This document shows positions 1 through 6,739 of a DNA stretch of 62,748 nucleotides, piece by piece. This DNA comes from Streptomyces europaeiscabiei (lineage in GTDB: Bacteria > Actinomycetota > Actinomycetes > Streptomycetales > Streptomycetaceae). The position numbers were made by a program, and so were the translations under genes. The notes beneath the pieces were generated by a model. It saw nothing but the letters and a program-made list of their open reading frames with translations, was not told where the DNA came from and did not search any database. Within the stretch, counting starts at the first letter, position 1, and the number at the start of each line of letters is the position of its first letter. The stretch is from contig NZ_LRTR01000837.1 in NCBI RefSeq assembly GCF_001550375.1, positions 1 to 62,748 of the forward strand, read 5' to 3'.

Positions 1-566
1 CGCGCGGCGGCCTCGCTCGTGTCCTCGTCCTCGCGCATGGCGGTGTCCGCGCGGTCACCGGCGGCACGCAGGACGGGGGCCAGTACCGCTGCGGCCACCC
101 CTCCGGCGAGCGCCGGCCACATCCCCTCCAAGGCGGTACCCACGCCCTCGTGCCACGCGGAGGCCACCTGCGCCGCCAGCGCGACCACCGCCGCCGGGCG
201 CCCCCAGGCCCGGGGCAGATAGGCCACGGCGAGGAGGACCGCGGCGGCCGTCGCCATACAACGCAGGCCCACCACCAGCTCGGAGGTCCGCTGCACCGCG
301 TACGCCGTGTGCACGGTCACGGCCACCGCCACGGCGGACCAGGCATCCACCGGACCGATGCGGACGAAAGCCCCCCGGTAGGCCCAGGCCGTCGCGGACG
401 CGGCGAAGAGCGCTGTGACGCCCAGGGACAGCGGATGCCGATGATCCGAGAGGGCCAGCGAGACGGCCGTGAGCCACCAGGCGAGCGCGAACAGCAGGGA
501 CAGCCCGGCGAACGAGCGGCGAAGAGCGCTTTCCACTCCGGATCGATGGGTGTCGCGCCGGGTCAC
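1..566 (-). CDS. Membrane sensor kinase-like protein, N-terminal part (cut by window edge)
   Basis: Only the first 188 codons are inside the window. The GTG start at 566 overlaps the stop of the response-regulator gene as GTGA, so the two are translationally coupled. The visible part is strongly hydrophobic, with about five membrane segments (for example LSLLFALAWWLTAVSLAL and ATAAAVLLAVAYL), followed by an acidic stretch MREDEDTSEAAA. An integral-membrane N-terminus encoded directly after a NarL-type regulator is the usual layout of a histidine kinase partner. The kinase core itself lies outside the window, so the kinase call rests on context. Another membrane sensor is possible. Confidence 0.6.
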   Translation of the reverse strand, partial: MTRRDTHRSGVESALRRSFAGLSLLFALAWWLTAVSLALSDHRHPLSLGVTALFAASATAWAYRGAFVRIGPVDAWSAVAVAVTVHTAYAVQRTSELVVGLRCMATAAAVLLAVAYLPRAWGRPAAVVALAAQVASAWHEGVGTALEGMWPALAGGVAAAVLAPVLRAAGDRADTAMREDEDTSEAAA

Positions 567-1291
567 CCGGCGTCATCCGGGTTGGATGCGCCGGGCCTTC
601 CGGTACCGGTCGGGTCCAGGTCGATGTGGCCGTCCACCATCGAGCGGTACACCAGCTCCGAGTTGTCGGCCAGCCGGGTCCTCTCGTTCTTGGCGAACGC
701 CTCGATGGCCCGCCTCCGGTGAGTCCTGACCGTCTCCTCGGTCATGTACAGGCGGCGCGCGATGACCGCCGGCTTCAGGCCCCGGGCCAGCAGCTCCAGC
801 ACTTCGAGCTGGCGGGGGCTCAACCGCACCTTGCCGCGCCGGTCGTGGACGATCTGGTGGGCCAGCCGGCTGGACACATACGCCTTCCCCGCGTGCGCCG
901 CCCTGATCGCCTCGGCGAGTTGGGCGTCCGGGTCCTCCTTCAGCACCAGTCCGAGCGCTCCCGCCTCGATGCCCCGGCGCACCACCACGGGGCGGTGTTC
1001 GCGGCTGAACAGCATGACCTGCGGACCCCACTCGCGCAGGCGGTGGACGTTGGCGGCGACGTCGCTGCCGTCGTTCAGCTCGATGTCCAGCAGAACGACC
1101 GACGGGAGCGCCGATACTCTGGACGGCAGTTCATCGACGTTCTCGGCGCTGCCCACCCACTCGATCTCGGGTGCCGACCCCGCGAGGCACGCCTGGATGC
1201 CGTGCAGGATCACCGGGTGGTCGTCGACCGCCGCCAGGCGCGGTCCGGTCGTGGCGTCGTCGCCGGTGCTCGATTCCTGTGTGTCGTTCAT
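563..1291 (-). CDS. NarL/FixJ-family response regulator
   Basis: This is a 242-residue two-domain regulator. The receiver runs from about residue 18 to 135, with the acidic pair VDDH at 22-25, the likely phosphoacceptor Asp69 in LLDIELNDG and the conserved Lys in LVLKED. The LuxR-type HTH (LSPRQLEVLELLARGL) occupies about residues 150-210. The ATG at 1291 is chosen because GGGAG sits a few bases upstream; longer reading upstream has no such site. It is co-transcribed with the membrane kinase-like gene that follows. The HTH departs from the usual form in having the basic run RTHRRRAIEAF where most family members have KxHxxxIxxKL. Target genes are unknown. Confidence 0.88.
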   Translation of the reverse strand: MNDTQESSTGDDATTGPRLAAVDDHPVILHGIQACLAGSAPEIEWVGSAENVDELPSRVSALPSVVLLDIELNDGSDVAANVHRLREWGPQVMLFSREHRPVVVRRGIEAGALGLVLKEDPDAQLAEAIRAAHAGKAYVSSRLAHQIVHDRRGKVRLSPRQLEVLELLARGLKPAVIARRLYMTEETVRTHRRRAIEAFAKNERTRLADNSELVYRSMVDGHIDLDPTGTGRPGASNPDDAG

Positions 1292-1330
1292 GCAGTTCTC
1301 CCACCCCCGCGGCCCGTCGGCCACCTGGCC

Positions 1331-1344
1331 GGGCTCAACGGCCC
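1331..1344. promoter_or_regulatory. DosR-box-like palindrome
   Basis: GGGCT-CAAC-GGCCC lies about 40 bp upstream of the regulator start at 1291, in the divergent gap towards the gene at 1521. It fits the recurring GGGNC-N4-GGNCC pattern of the island with one transition in the left arm. Confidence 0.35.
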
Positions 1345-1520
1345 CACCAAGCAGGTCTACCACTCGTGGTGGTCCGGCGTCTGTCCCCGATGCCGGGGAC
1401 AGACGGGCACACGGCTCCGGGGCGAAGGTGTGAACCGGCCCCACATGGAGGCCTGTTCGCCGCAGCAGCGGACTGCGGGGCGAAGCCGAGGGCGTACGGC
1501 ATCACATCAGGAGGACGTTC

Positions 1521-1904
1521 ATGGGCAGGTTCACCAAGCGGGTCGGCAGCTTCGACTCGCCGCACTCGGTCGAGGACACGTTGGAGGTTCTCTTCAACGG
1601 CGTGGCCGAGCAGCTCAGCACCCCGTCGCCGACCGTGTCGATGCCCGGGGTGGAGGCGGCGGTCTACCTGAGCCGCTTCGACACCACCGGCGTGACAGTG
1701 GCCGCGGGCAACAAGATCGACACGTACTTCACGTTCTACGTCGACCTCACGCCCACCACCAGCGGCTGCGTCGGCGAGGCGTACTTCGACCGGCGGATGG
1801 GAGCGATCAACCGCTGGATGGGCAACGCCATGGGCCTGACGGGCGGCCTGTCGCTGGTATTCCAGCGGTGCAGTGTGCGCACCCGCGGCTGGACAATCGC
1901 CTGA
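1521..1904 (+). CDS. Hypothetical protein, first gene of a two-gene unit
   Basis: This is a soluble 127-residue protein with no signal peptide or membrane segment, preceded by a strong AGGAGG site. I do not recognise the family. The middle (VEAAVYLSRFDTTGVTVAAG) and the following aromatic-rich strand DTYFTFYVDL suggest a beta-rich fold, and a short region IAxxRWMGNAMGL-like (INRWMGNAMGL) follows. The stop is 19 bp before the start of the cysteine-rich gene, so the two are probably one operon. The product may be a partner of that zinc-ribbon protein. It reads away from the two-component pair, sharing the upstream region. Confidence 0.7.
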   Translation: MGRFTKRVGSFDSPHSVEDTLEVLFNGVAEQLSTPSPTVSMPGVEAAVYLSRFDTTGVTVAAGNKIDTYFTFYVDLTPTTSGCVGEAYFDRRMGAINRWMGNAMGLTGGLSLVFQRCSVRTRGWTIA

Positions 1905-1923
1905 CGCGAAGGAACGACGAGCG

Positions 1924-2211
1924 ATGAGCCAGATGAAGTGCAGGTGTGGTCAGCAACTGGAACGGTGCTGTTCCAGGGGGTGCAGCCGCTGTACCTCGGG
2001 GCAGCGATGCCCTCGTCACGGCAAGGACTGGGCAGTCACGACAGGCGGTGGGCTGTTCAGCGCAGGCCGGTCGGGCAGCGGCGCGAAGTGCCGCAAGGAC
2101 CAGGTTCCTGTCGTCAACTGCCCCTCCTGCAGGGGGCAGCGGGGCAGGACCTGCAACACCTGCGGCGGTACCGGCCAGACGTGCCCGAACCATGGCCGCT
2201 TCTGGACATGA
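1924..2211 (+). CDS. Small cysteine-rich (DnaJ-type zinc-finger-like) protein
   Basis: This 95-residue protein is dominated by Cys motifs. The N-terminus has CRCGQQLERCC and CSRCTSGQRC. The C-terminus has CPSCRGQRG and CNTCGGTGQTC, matching the CxxCxGxG repeats of DnaJ cysteine-rich domains. It probably binds two or more zinc ions and may act as a small chaperone-like or protein-binding module. There is no J-domain, so it is not DnaJ itself. The ATG at 1924 is preceded by GAAGGA and lies 19 bp behind the hypothetical gene. A strong hairpin terminator follows. The exact function is unknown. Confidence 0.75.
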   Translation: MSQMKCRCGQQLERCCSRGCSRCTSGQRCPRHGKDWAVTTGGGLFSAGRSGSGAKCRKDQVPVVNCPSCRGQRGRTCNTCGGTGQTCPNHGRFWT

Positions 2212-2235
2212 CCCCGGGCAGGTCCGAGGGGACAA

Positions 2236-2269
2236 GGAGCGGTGCGGCCCGTACCGGCCGCACCGCTCC
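2236..2269 (+). terminator. Hairpin terminator after the cysteine-rich gene
   Basis: A perfect 14-bp stem (GGAGCGGTGCGGCC pairing with GGCCGCACCGCTCC) with a 6-base loop starts 25 bp after the stop at 2211. No other feature is seen up to the methyltransferase stop at 2514. Confidence 0.8.
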
Positions 2270-2513
2270 CCGCAGGCAGCTTCACCGCCCGGCCGCAGCC
2301 ATGCGTCTGGCCGGGGGCGGTCTTATTGCGGCGTAACAGGTATGTCCCCGGCGGGAGTTGGGGCTTGCCTGATCAAAGCGCCGGAGAGGTCCCCAACGGC
2401 GGGCCGGGGGAGCAGGACACGGTGGACGTAGAGGTGGAGCAGTGCTGATGGGCTGTTCGGCCGACCTGCACCAGGACGCCCTCGCCCGGTCACGTATCCC
2501 TCGCCGCGGACTC

Positions 2514-3194
2514 TCAGCGCAGTCGGCGCACGCGCAGCACCAGGTCGTCGGTGTGATGTGCGCCGGCGCCGCCGTCGGGTGCCACGCGTGGCCGTTGTTC
2601 GTCCACCTGGACCTCCCAGTCGTCGTTCAGCAGATCGGCGACCATCGAGGGCCAGACGTAGTCGGCCGGGTCGAAGCCGCCCTCGTGCGCCTGCTGGGTG
2701 TCCATGCCCGCGTGGTGTACGAGCAGCAGTACGCCGCCGGGCGCGACGGCCGCGAGCAGCGCTCGCTCGGCCGCGGCGTCGGGGGTGCGCAGCAAGGCCG
2801 GGTACTGCGCGGAGACCAGGTCGAAGGAGGCCGGTGGGAGCCCTGCTTCGGTGAGTGAGGCGTGTATCCAGTGAACGATGAGACCGGCGTCCCAGGCGTG
2901 CCCGGACGCCCGCTCCAGCGCCACGCCCGAGACCTCGAGCGCGGTCACGTCCCAGCCGCCGCGTGCGAGCCAGACGGCGTCCGCGCCCTCGCCGCAGCCG
3001 ACGTCGAGCACCCGCCCGGGTGTGAGCCCGGCGACCTCGGCCACGAGCGCGCCGTTGGGCCGGCCGCTCCACAACTGTTGTCGGTCGGCGTACCGGTTGT
3101 CCCACTCCGCTCGCACCGCGGGGTCTCCGACGTATCCGTCGGCGAACGAGGCGATGTCGGACGCGGGCGATCCTGCTGCGATGTCATCGGTCAC
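2514..3194 (-). CDS. Class I SAM-dependent methyltransferase
   Basis: This is a 226-residue Rossmann-fold methyltransferase. Motif I is VLDVGCGEGADAVWLA at about residues 65-80, motif II ends in VTALEVS, and the acidic/aromatic strand FDLVSAQY gives motif IV. The protein resembles the small TehB-like group that starts with WDNRYADRQQLWSGRPN. The GTG at 3194 is chosen because GGTGGGAC lies just upstream and because the family begins near this residue. The open frame further upstream is not conserved in character. The substrate cannot be told from sequence. It is convergent with the cysteine-rich gene. Confidence 0.85.
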   Translation of the reverse strand: MTDDIAAGSPASDIASFADGYVGDPAVRAEWDNRYADRQQLWSGRPNGALVAEVAGLTPGRVLDVGCGEGADAVWLARGGWDVTALEVSGVALERASGHAWDAGLIVHWIHASLTEAGLPPASFDLVSAQYPALLRTPDAAAERALLAAVAPGGVLLLVHHAGMDTQQAHEGGFDPADYVWPSMVADLLNDDWEVQVDEQRPRVAPDGGAGAHHTDDLVLRVRRLR

Positions 3195-3364
3195 AGTCCC
3201 ACCCTCGCCCCGCCGAGTTCCGGTCGGCCACTCCTGTTGCCGATCCGGCAAATCGGCGGCAGGGCCTGGGGCACGGAATTCTCCATCCGTGCGAAGGGGT
3301 GAGGGCCCGCGCCCCGGAGGCCACGAGCCCGAACCGGGCTCTACAAGCAAGGTGATGGGCGACA

Positions 3365-3378
3365 GGGCCGAACGGGCC
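3365..3378. promoter_or_regulatory. DosR-box-like palindrome
   Basis: GGGCC-GAAC-GGGCC lies in the gap between the methyltransferase start (3194) and the PNPOx-like gene stop (3416). It matches the recurring island palindrome and could serve the methyltransferase promoter, although 170 bp upstream is rather far. Confidence 0.4.
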
Positions 3379-3415
3379 CGGTGCGGTCGGGCGGCACGGC
3401 GCAGCGGGCCGACGG

Positions 3416-3838
3416 TCACAGGGTGGCTCGTGCCCCGATGAGTTCACGGCCGGAGACCACCTCGGATTCGATCCGCACGAAGACCTCGTCCCGCATCGGC
3501 ACCCAGGAGCTGGGGCCGCTGCGGGTCAGGCGTTCGTGCTCGGCCGGGTCGGTCACCACGGCGGCCCGCCCGGTCACGACCACGCTCCAGCCGGACCGGG
3601 TGACCGGATCGAACTCATCCCCCTCGAAGGCGACCACGAAGCCGTCGATGGCGCGCACGAGGTCGGAGGTGGCCGACGTGCACAGCAGGACGGAGGCATC
3701 GGCGTCAAGGACGAAGTTGACCGGGAGGACCGCGGGCAGCGCCTGCCGGGTGTACACCACCCGACCGACCGGCACCTTGGCCAACAGGCCCATGCACTCC
3801 TGCCGGTCGAGTGCGCGAAAGGCATTGTTGTGAACCAT
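3416..3838 (-). CDS. Pyridoxamine 5'-phosphate oxidase-like (FMN-binding split barrel) protein
   Basis: This 140-residue protein has the split-barrel pattern of small PNPOx-like proteins: LGLLA-type helix start (CMGLLAKVPVGRVVYT), PAVLPVNFVLD, the strand SVLLCTSAT and a C-terminal VRIESEVVSGREL. Such proteins bind flavin or F420 and act in redox or xenobiotic reduction. They recur in DosR-type regulons. The ATG at 3838 gives the usual family length; its ribosome site is weak. Two palindromes lie directly upstream, which supports membership of the island regulon. The true substrate is unknown. Confidence 0.8.
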   Translation of the reverse strand: MVHNNAFRALDRQECMGLLAKVPVGRVVYTRQALPAVLPVNFVLDADASVLLCTSATSDLVRAIDGFVVAFEGDEFDPVTRSGWSVVVTGRAAVVTDPAEHERLTRSGPSSWVPMRDEVFVRIESEVVSGRELIGARATL

Positions 3839-3873
3839 CAGTCCATCGTCAGTTCGGCAGTCGAAACGGAGTA

Positions 3874-3949
3874 GGGCCGGTCGGCCTCTTCTGCGGCCCC
3901 GACCGGCCTGGGGAGGAGCGAGGCCGTGGCGATCGGGGCCGAACTGGGC
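3874..3949. promoter_or_regulatory. Two DosR-box-like palindromes upstream of the PNPOx-like gene
   Basis: GGGCC-GGTC-GGCCT at 3874-3887 is 36 bp upstream of the start at 3838. A weaker copy, GGGCC-GAAC-TGGGC, is at 3936-3949. The remaining 360 bp to the terminator at 4309 hold no convincing gene. Confidence 0.4.
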
Positions 3950-4308
3950 AGAACCGGGCCAGTCCGCCCGGGCCGAGCCTGCGACGTTCGAGGTGAGCCC
4001 CGTATCGCCGTGCCGGCGCGCAGGGGAAGGGACGGACACCATGGTCCAGTCGTCGACGACAGAGAGCGGCGGCCGGTGTCGGACGGGTCGGTGCGGCGAC
4101 GGGCGTGGCTGATGTTGGCTGGCCACGGCCGGTTTCGCCATGGACTTCTGGGCCTGGGGCCCTGCTCAGCCCGCTCGGCCCCCGGTTCAAGGACACCCTG
4201 CAGCTCAGCTCCTTCCAGGGCACCGGGGTTCGCCAGGCGCTGAACCGTCCGGTGCCTGCCGCGGTCTCCCACTGACCGCCGAAGCCCTGCGGCACGACGC
4301 ACCGACCG

Positions 4309-4351
4309 ACACCCCGCACCCCCGCTCGACCCGAGCGGGGGTGCGGGGTGT
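4309..4351 (-). terminator. Hairpin terminator downstream of the DevR-like gene
   Basis: Two perfect 20-base arms, 4309-4328 and 4332-4351, enclose an ACC loop. It lies 59 bp past the stop of the leftward DevR-like gene. It is the longest perfect stem I noticed in the window. Confidence 0.85.
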
Positions 4352-4409
4352 CAGGGATTCAGGCTGTGCCCGTCGTGCCGCAGCAGAGGGGGGTCCGGGT
4401 ACGGGGGAG

Positions 4410-5111
4410 TCACCTCGGTCGGCGCTCGTCCGTCTCCGGATGCTCCAGATGGGAGGCGAGGACCGCGGCCTGGACCCTGCGTTGCACGCCCAGCTTGGCA
4501 AGCAGGCGGGAGATGTGGTTCTTGACGGTCTTCTCGGAGAGGAAGAGCCTCTTGCCGATCTCGCGGTTGGTGAGGCCTTCGCCGATCAGCGCCAGGATGT
4601 CCCGCTCGCGAGGGGACAGACCTGCCAACTCGGACGGCACGGCGGGGGTCTCGGCGGGTTCGGCGCGCAGTGAGCGCATCAGCCGGGCCGTGGTCGCGGG
4701 GTCCAGCATCGACTGGCCCGAGGCGACCGTGCGTACGGCCGAGACGAGGTCGGAGCCCTTGATCTGCTTGAGGACGTAGCCGGAGGCGCCGGCCATGATC
4801 GCGTCGAGCAGGGCCTCCTCGTCGTCGAACGAGGTCAGCATCAGACAGGCCAGCTCCGGCATCTGGCTGCGCAGCTCACGGCAGACCGAGATGCCGTCCC
4901 CGTCGGGGAGGCGCACATCGAGAACGGCGACGTCGGGGCGCAGCGCAGGGCCTCGTACGAGGGCGTGCTCGACGGTGCCGGCGTCGCCGATCACCGAGAT
5001 GTCCGGCTCGGAGTCGAGCAGGTCGGCCAGGCCCCGGCGGACGACCTCGTGGTCGTCCAGCAGAAACACGCGGATCGGGTCCTGCTCGGTGAAAGTGCGT
5101 GGCTCAGGCAT
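4410..5111 (-). CDS. devR-like: DevR/DosR-like response regulator (OsdR-type)
   Basis: This is a 233-residue NarL-family regulator. The receiver has LLDDHEVVRRGL at 17-28, phosphoacceptor Asp65 in VLDVRLPDGDG, and Lys in SGYVLKQIKG. The HTH (LSPRERDILALIGEGLTNREIGKRLFLSEKTVKNH in shorter blocks: LSPRERDILALIGEGL, NREIGKRLFLSEKTVKNH) is typical of mycobacterial DevR and Streptomyces OsdR. ATG 5111 is chosen over GTG 5114 because GAGGGG is better spaced. The likely partner is the GAF kinase at 19271, 14 kb away. A perfect palindrome at 5194 lies upstream, suggesting autoregulation. It probably controls the stress and fermentative genes of this island. Confidence 0.85.
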   Translation of the reverse strand: MPEPRTFTEQDPIRVFLLDDHEVVRRGLADLLDSEPDISVIGDAGTVEHALVRGPALRPDVAVLDVRLPDGDGISVCRELRSQMPELACLMLTSFDDEEALLDAIMAGASGYVLKQIKGSDLVSAVRTVASGQSMLDPATTARLMRSLRAEPAETPAVPSELAGLSPRERDILALIGEGLTNREIGKRLFLSEKTVKNHISRLLAKLGVQRRVQAAVLASHLEHPETDERRPR

Positions 5112-5193
5112 CACGGCCCCTCGTTCCCCGGTGGAGGACAGACTGCTGGTCGTCCATGGTGACGATCATCACGCGCCCGGGCCGAACGCACCA

Positions 5194-5207
5194 GGGCCGA
5201 TCGGCCC
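5194..5207. promoter_or_regulatory. Perfect DosR-box-like palindrome upstream of devR-like gene
   Basis: GGGCCGATCGGCCC is a perfect 14-bp palindrome 83 bp upstream of the start at 5111. A half copy (GGGCCGAACG) is at 5179. The position fits autoregulation. Confidence 0.5.
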
Positions 5208-5295
5208 CACTCGCGCGAGGACCCGGTGAGGGAGGCAGCGCGGGTGGGGCTGCCCGGCCCGATGTCGTCTCACAGTCGTGGTGTGTCCGGGAGGT

Positions 5296-6002
5296 TCATG
5301 CAGGGGCGATCCTCCCGGTGCCGTCTGCAGAGGCTTCCGCCGCCCCGGCCGATTCGTCGGGCCGCGTGAGGTCGAACCGCACATCCACGACCCCCTCGTC
5401 GGCGCGCACCAGCCGCGCGGCAGCCGGCATGAGCGACGTGTCACGGACACGGCCGACGAGCTTCACGACGCCGTCGCGCACCTCCACGTGCACGGACGAA
5501 CCCGGTGGGGGGAACAGGTAGGACACGATCTCGCGGCCGACCTCCTCGGTGATCTCCTCGTCGGTGCGGAGGAAGACCTTGAGGAGGTCGGCACGGGCGA
5601 CGACGCCTTCGAGCATCCCCACGGCGTCGACAGCCGGGAGTTGCTTGACCCTGGCCCGGGCCAGGGTGCGGGCCGCTGGGGCGAGCGTGGCGTCCGGGCG
5701 CACGGTGAGGGCGGGGGAGGTCATGAGTTCCTCGGCGGTCCCCCTCGCCCGCCTTCGTCAGATCGGACAGGCGGCGCAGCTGGGTGTACCGGTCGGGGGC
5801 GCTGTCGCGGAATTCCTCCTTGGGCAGGAGGTCCGCCTCGGAGACGACGCCGACGACCCGGCCGCCGCCCTCGATGAGGGGCAGGGCGCTGACCGTCCGG
5901 TCCCCGCATGAGCCGCACGATCTCCTTGAAGGTCGCCCTGCGACCGACCGCGGCGACCGTGTGGGTCATGACATCGCTGACGATGTGCGGGGCGCCGTGC
6001 AT
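5296..6002 (-). pseudogene. CBS-domain/BON protein, split by two frameshifts
   Basis: Three frames read in order give one CBS-BON protein of about 235 residues. It starts MHGAPHIVSDVMTHTVAAV at 6002, continues as RTVSALPLIEGGGRVVGVV, then MTSPALTVRPDATLAPAARTL and a BON-like tail (VEVRDGVVKLVGRV). CBS pairs bind adenosyl nucleotides and BON domains bind phospholipid. Each break is explained by one extra G in a G run, near 5910 and near 5745. Both shifts go the same way, so the ends are out of frame. The ribosome site GGGAG at the start is intact. Either the gene is dead or the assembly has two homopolymer errors. Confidence 0.8.
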
Positions 6003-6010
6003 GGCCGCTC

Positions 6011-6038
6011 CCTCGTGCCTCGTGCCTCGTGCCTCGTG
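6011..6038 (-). repeat. Four tandem copies of CCTCGTG beside a ribosome binding site
   Basis: Four exact 7-bp units fill most of the gap between the cNMP-binding gene stop (6049) and the CBS-BON start (6002). Read on the coding strand each copy gives CACGAGG, which resembles a ribosome binding site. Confidence 0.9.
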
Positions 6039-6048
6039 CCGGGCGGGG

Positions 6049-6513
6049 TCAGACGGTGCTGCCGGCGCCGTACGGGGCGTACAGGTCCAGCAGACGCGTC
6101 CGGGCGGAACGCAGACGGTGCGCCAGCACCCGCCCCACCCACTGGCTGACGTCGTTGCCCAGGGCCGGGTCGTCCCGGCACATGGACCGCACGGCGACGG
6201 CGTCGAACTCGTAGGCCCGGACCGGTGTCGTCGCCTCGGCTCCCATCTGCCAGGCGTGCGGCGGGAAGAGCCAGGACCAGCCGACCAGCTCGTTGTGCCC
6301 GAGACGCTCGATGACAGCCGCGCGTCGGCCCGGCACCCGCATGTCGAGTTCGACCGTGCCGGTGCGGATGATCCAGAAGCGGTCGGCGCGTCCGCCCTCC
6401 TCGAACAGACGCGTTCCCTGCGGGACGGACACGTCCCTGGCCAGGCGCATCAGCCGCTGACGGTGCTCGGCGGTCAGTGTGCGCAGCATGCTGGGGGTGG
6501 GGGGAGCGTTCAT
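6049..6513 (-). CDS. Cyclic nucleotide-binding domain protein without DNA-binding domain
   Basis: This 154-residue protein is a single cNMP-binding beta-roll: LRTLTAEHRQRLMRLA, the entry strand VSVPQGTRLFEEGGRADRFW, GTVELDM, and LVGWSWLFPPH at the position of the phosphate-binding cassette. It ends after the C-helix, with no HTH, so it is a stand-alone sensor module rather than a Crp-type regulator. The cassette has LGHNELVGW instead of the canonical FGExALL, so true cyclic-nucleotide binding is doubtful. GGAGG sits before ATG 6513. Three island palindromes upstream suggest strong control by the DevR-like system. It may be co-transcribed with the broken CBS-BON gene. Confidence 0.8.
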   Translation of the reverse strand: MNAPPTPSMLRTLTAEHRQRLMRLARDVSVPQGTRLFEEGGRADRFWIIRTGTVELDMRVPGRRAAVIERLGHNELVGWSWLFPPHAWQMGAEATTPVRAYEFDAVAVRSMCRDDPALGNDVSQWVGRVLAHRLRSARTRLLDLYAPYGAGSTV

Positions 6514-6582
6514 GACGTGCCTCCGCTGCCGGGTGTGGGGACTTCCATCACCAGGGTGTTCCGGGGCGTGGGTGAGGGCCAT

Positions 6583-6690
6583 GGGCCACCCGGTCCATCG
6601 CACGGGCCGTTCGGTACCGGCGGCGGGCTGCGGGACACCGGCCCGTTGGGTGGAGGCCGAGGCGTTGGGGCTGAACGGGCCGTTCGGTCC
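6583..6690. promoter_or_regulatory. Cluster of three DosR-box-like palindromes
   Basis: GGGCC-ACCC-GGTCC (6583-6596), GGGCC-GTTC-GGTAC (6604-6617) and GGGCC-GTTC-GGTCC (6677-6690) lie 70-180 bp upstream of the start at 6513. A direct repeat CTGGGGACAGGGCG follows at about 6700-6735, next to the SulP stop. Confidence 0.5.
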
Positions 6691-6739
6691 TGCGATTCTG
6701 GGGACAGGGCGTACCCGTCTGGGGACAGGGCGCACCCGC

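Noticed and set aside
2323..3105. A 260-codon minus-strand frame overlapping the methyltransferase
   Set aside because: Composition is almost entirely Arg, Gly and Ala and the overlapping frame has clear methyltransferase motifs.
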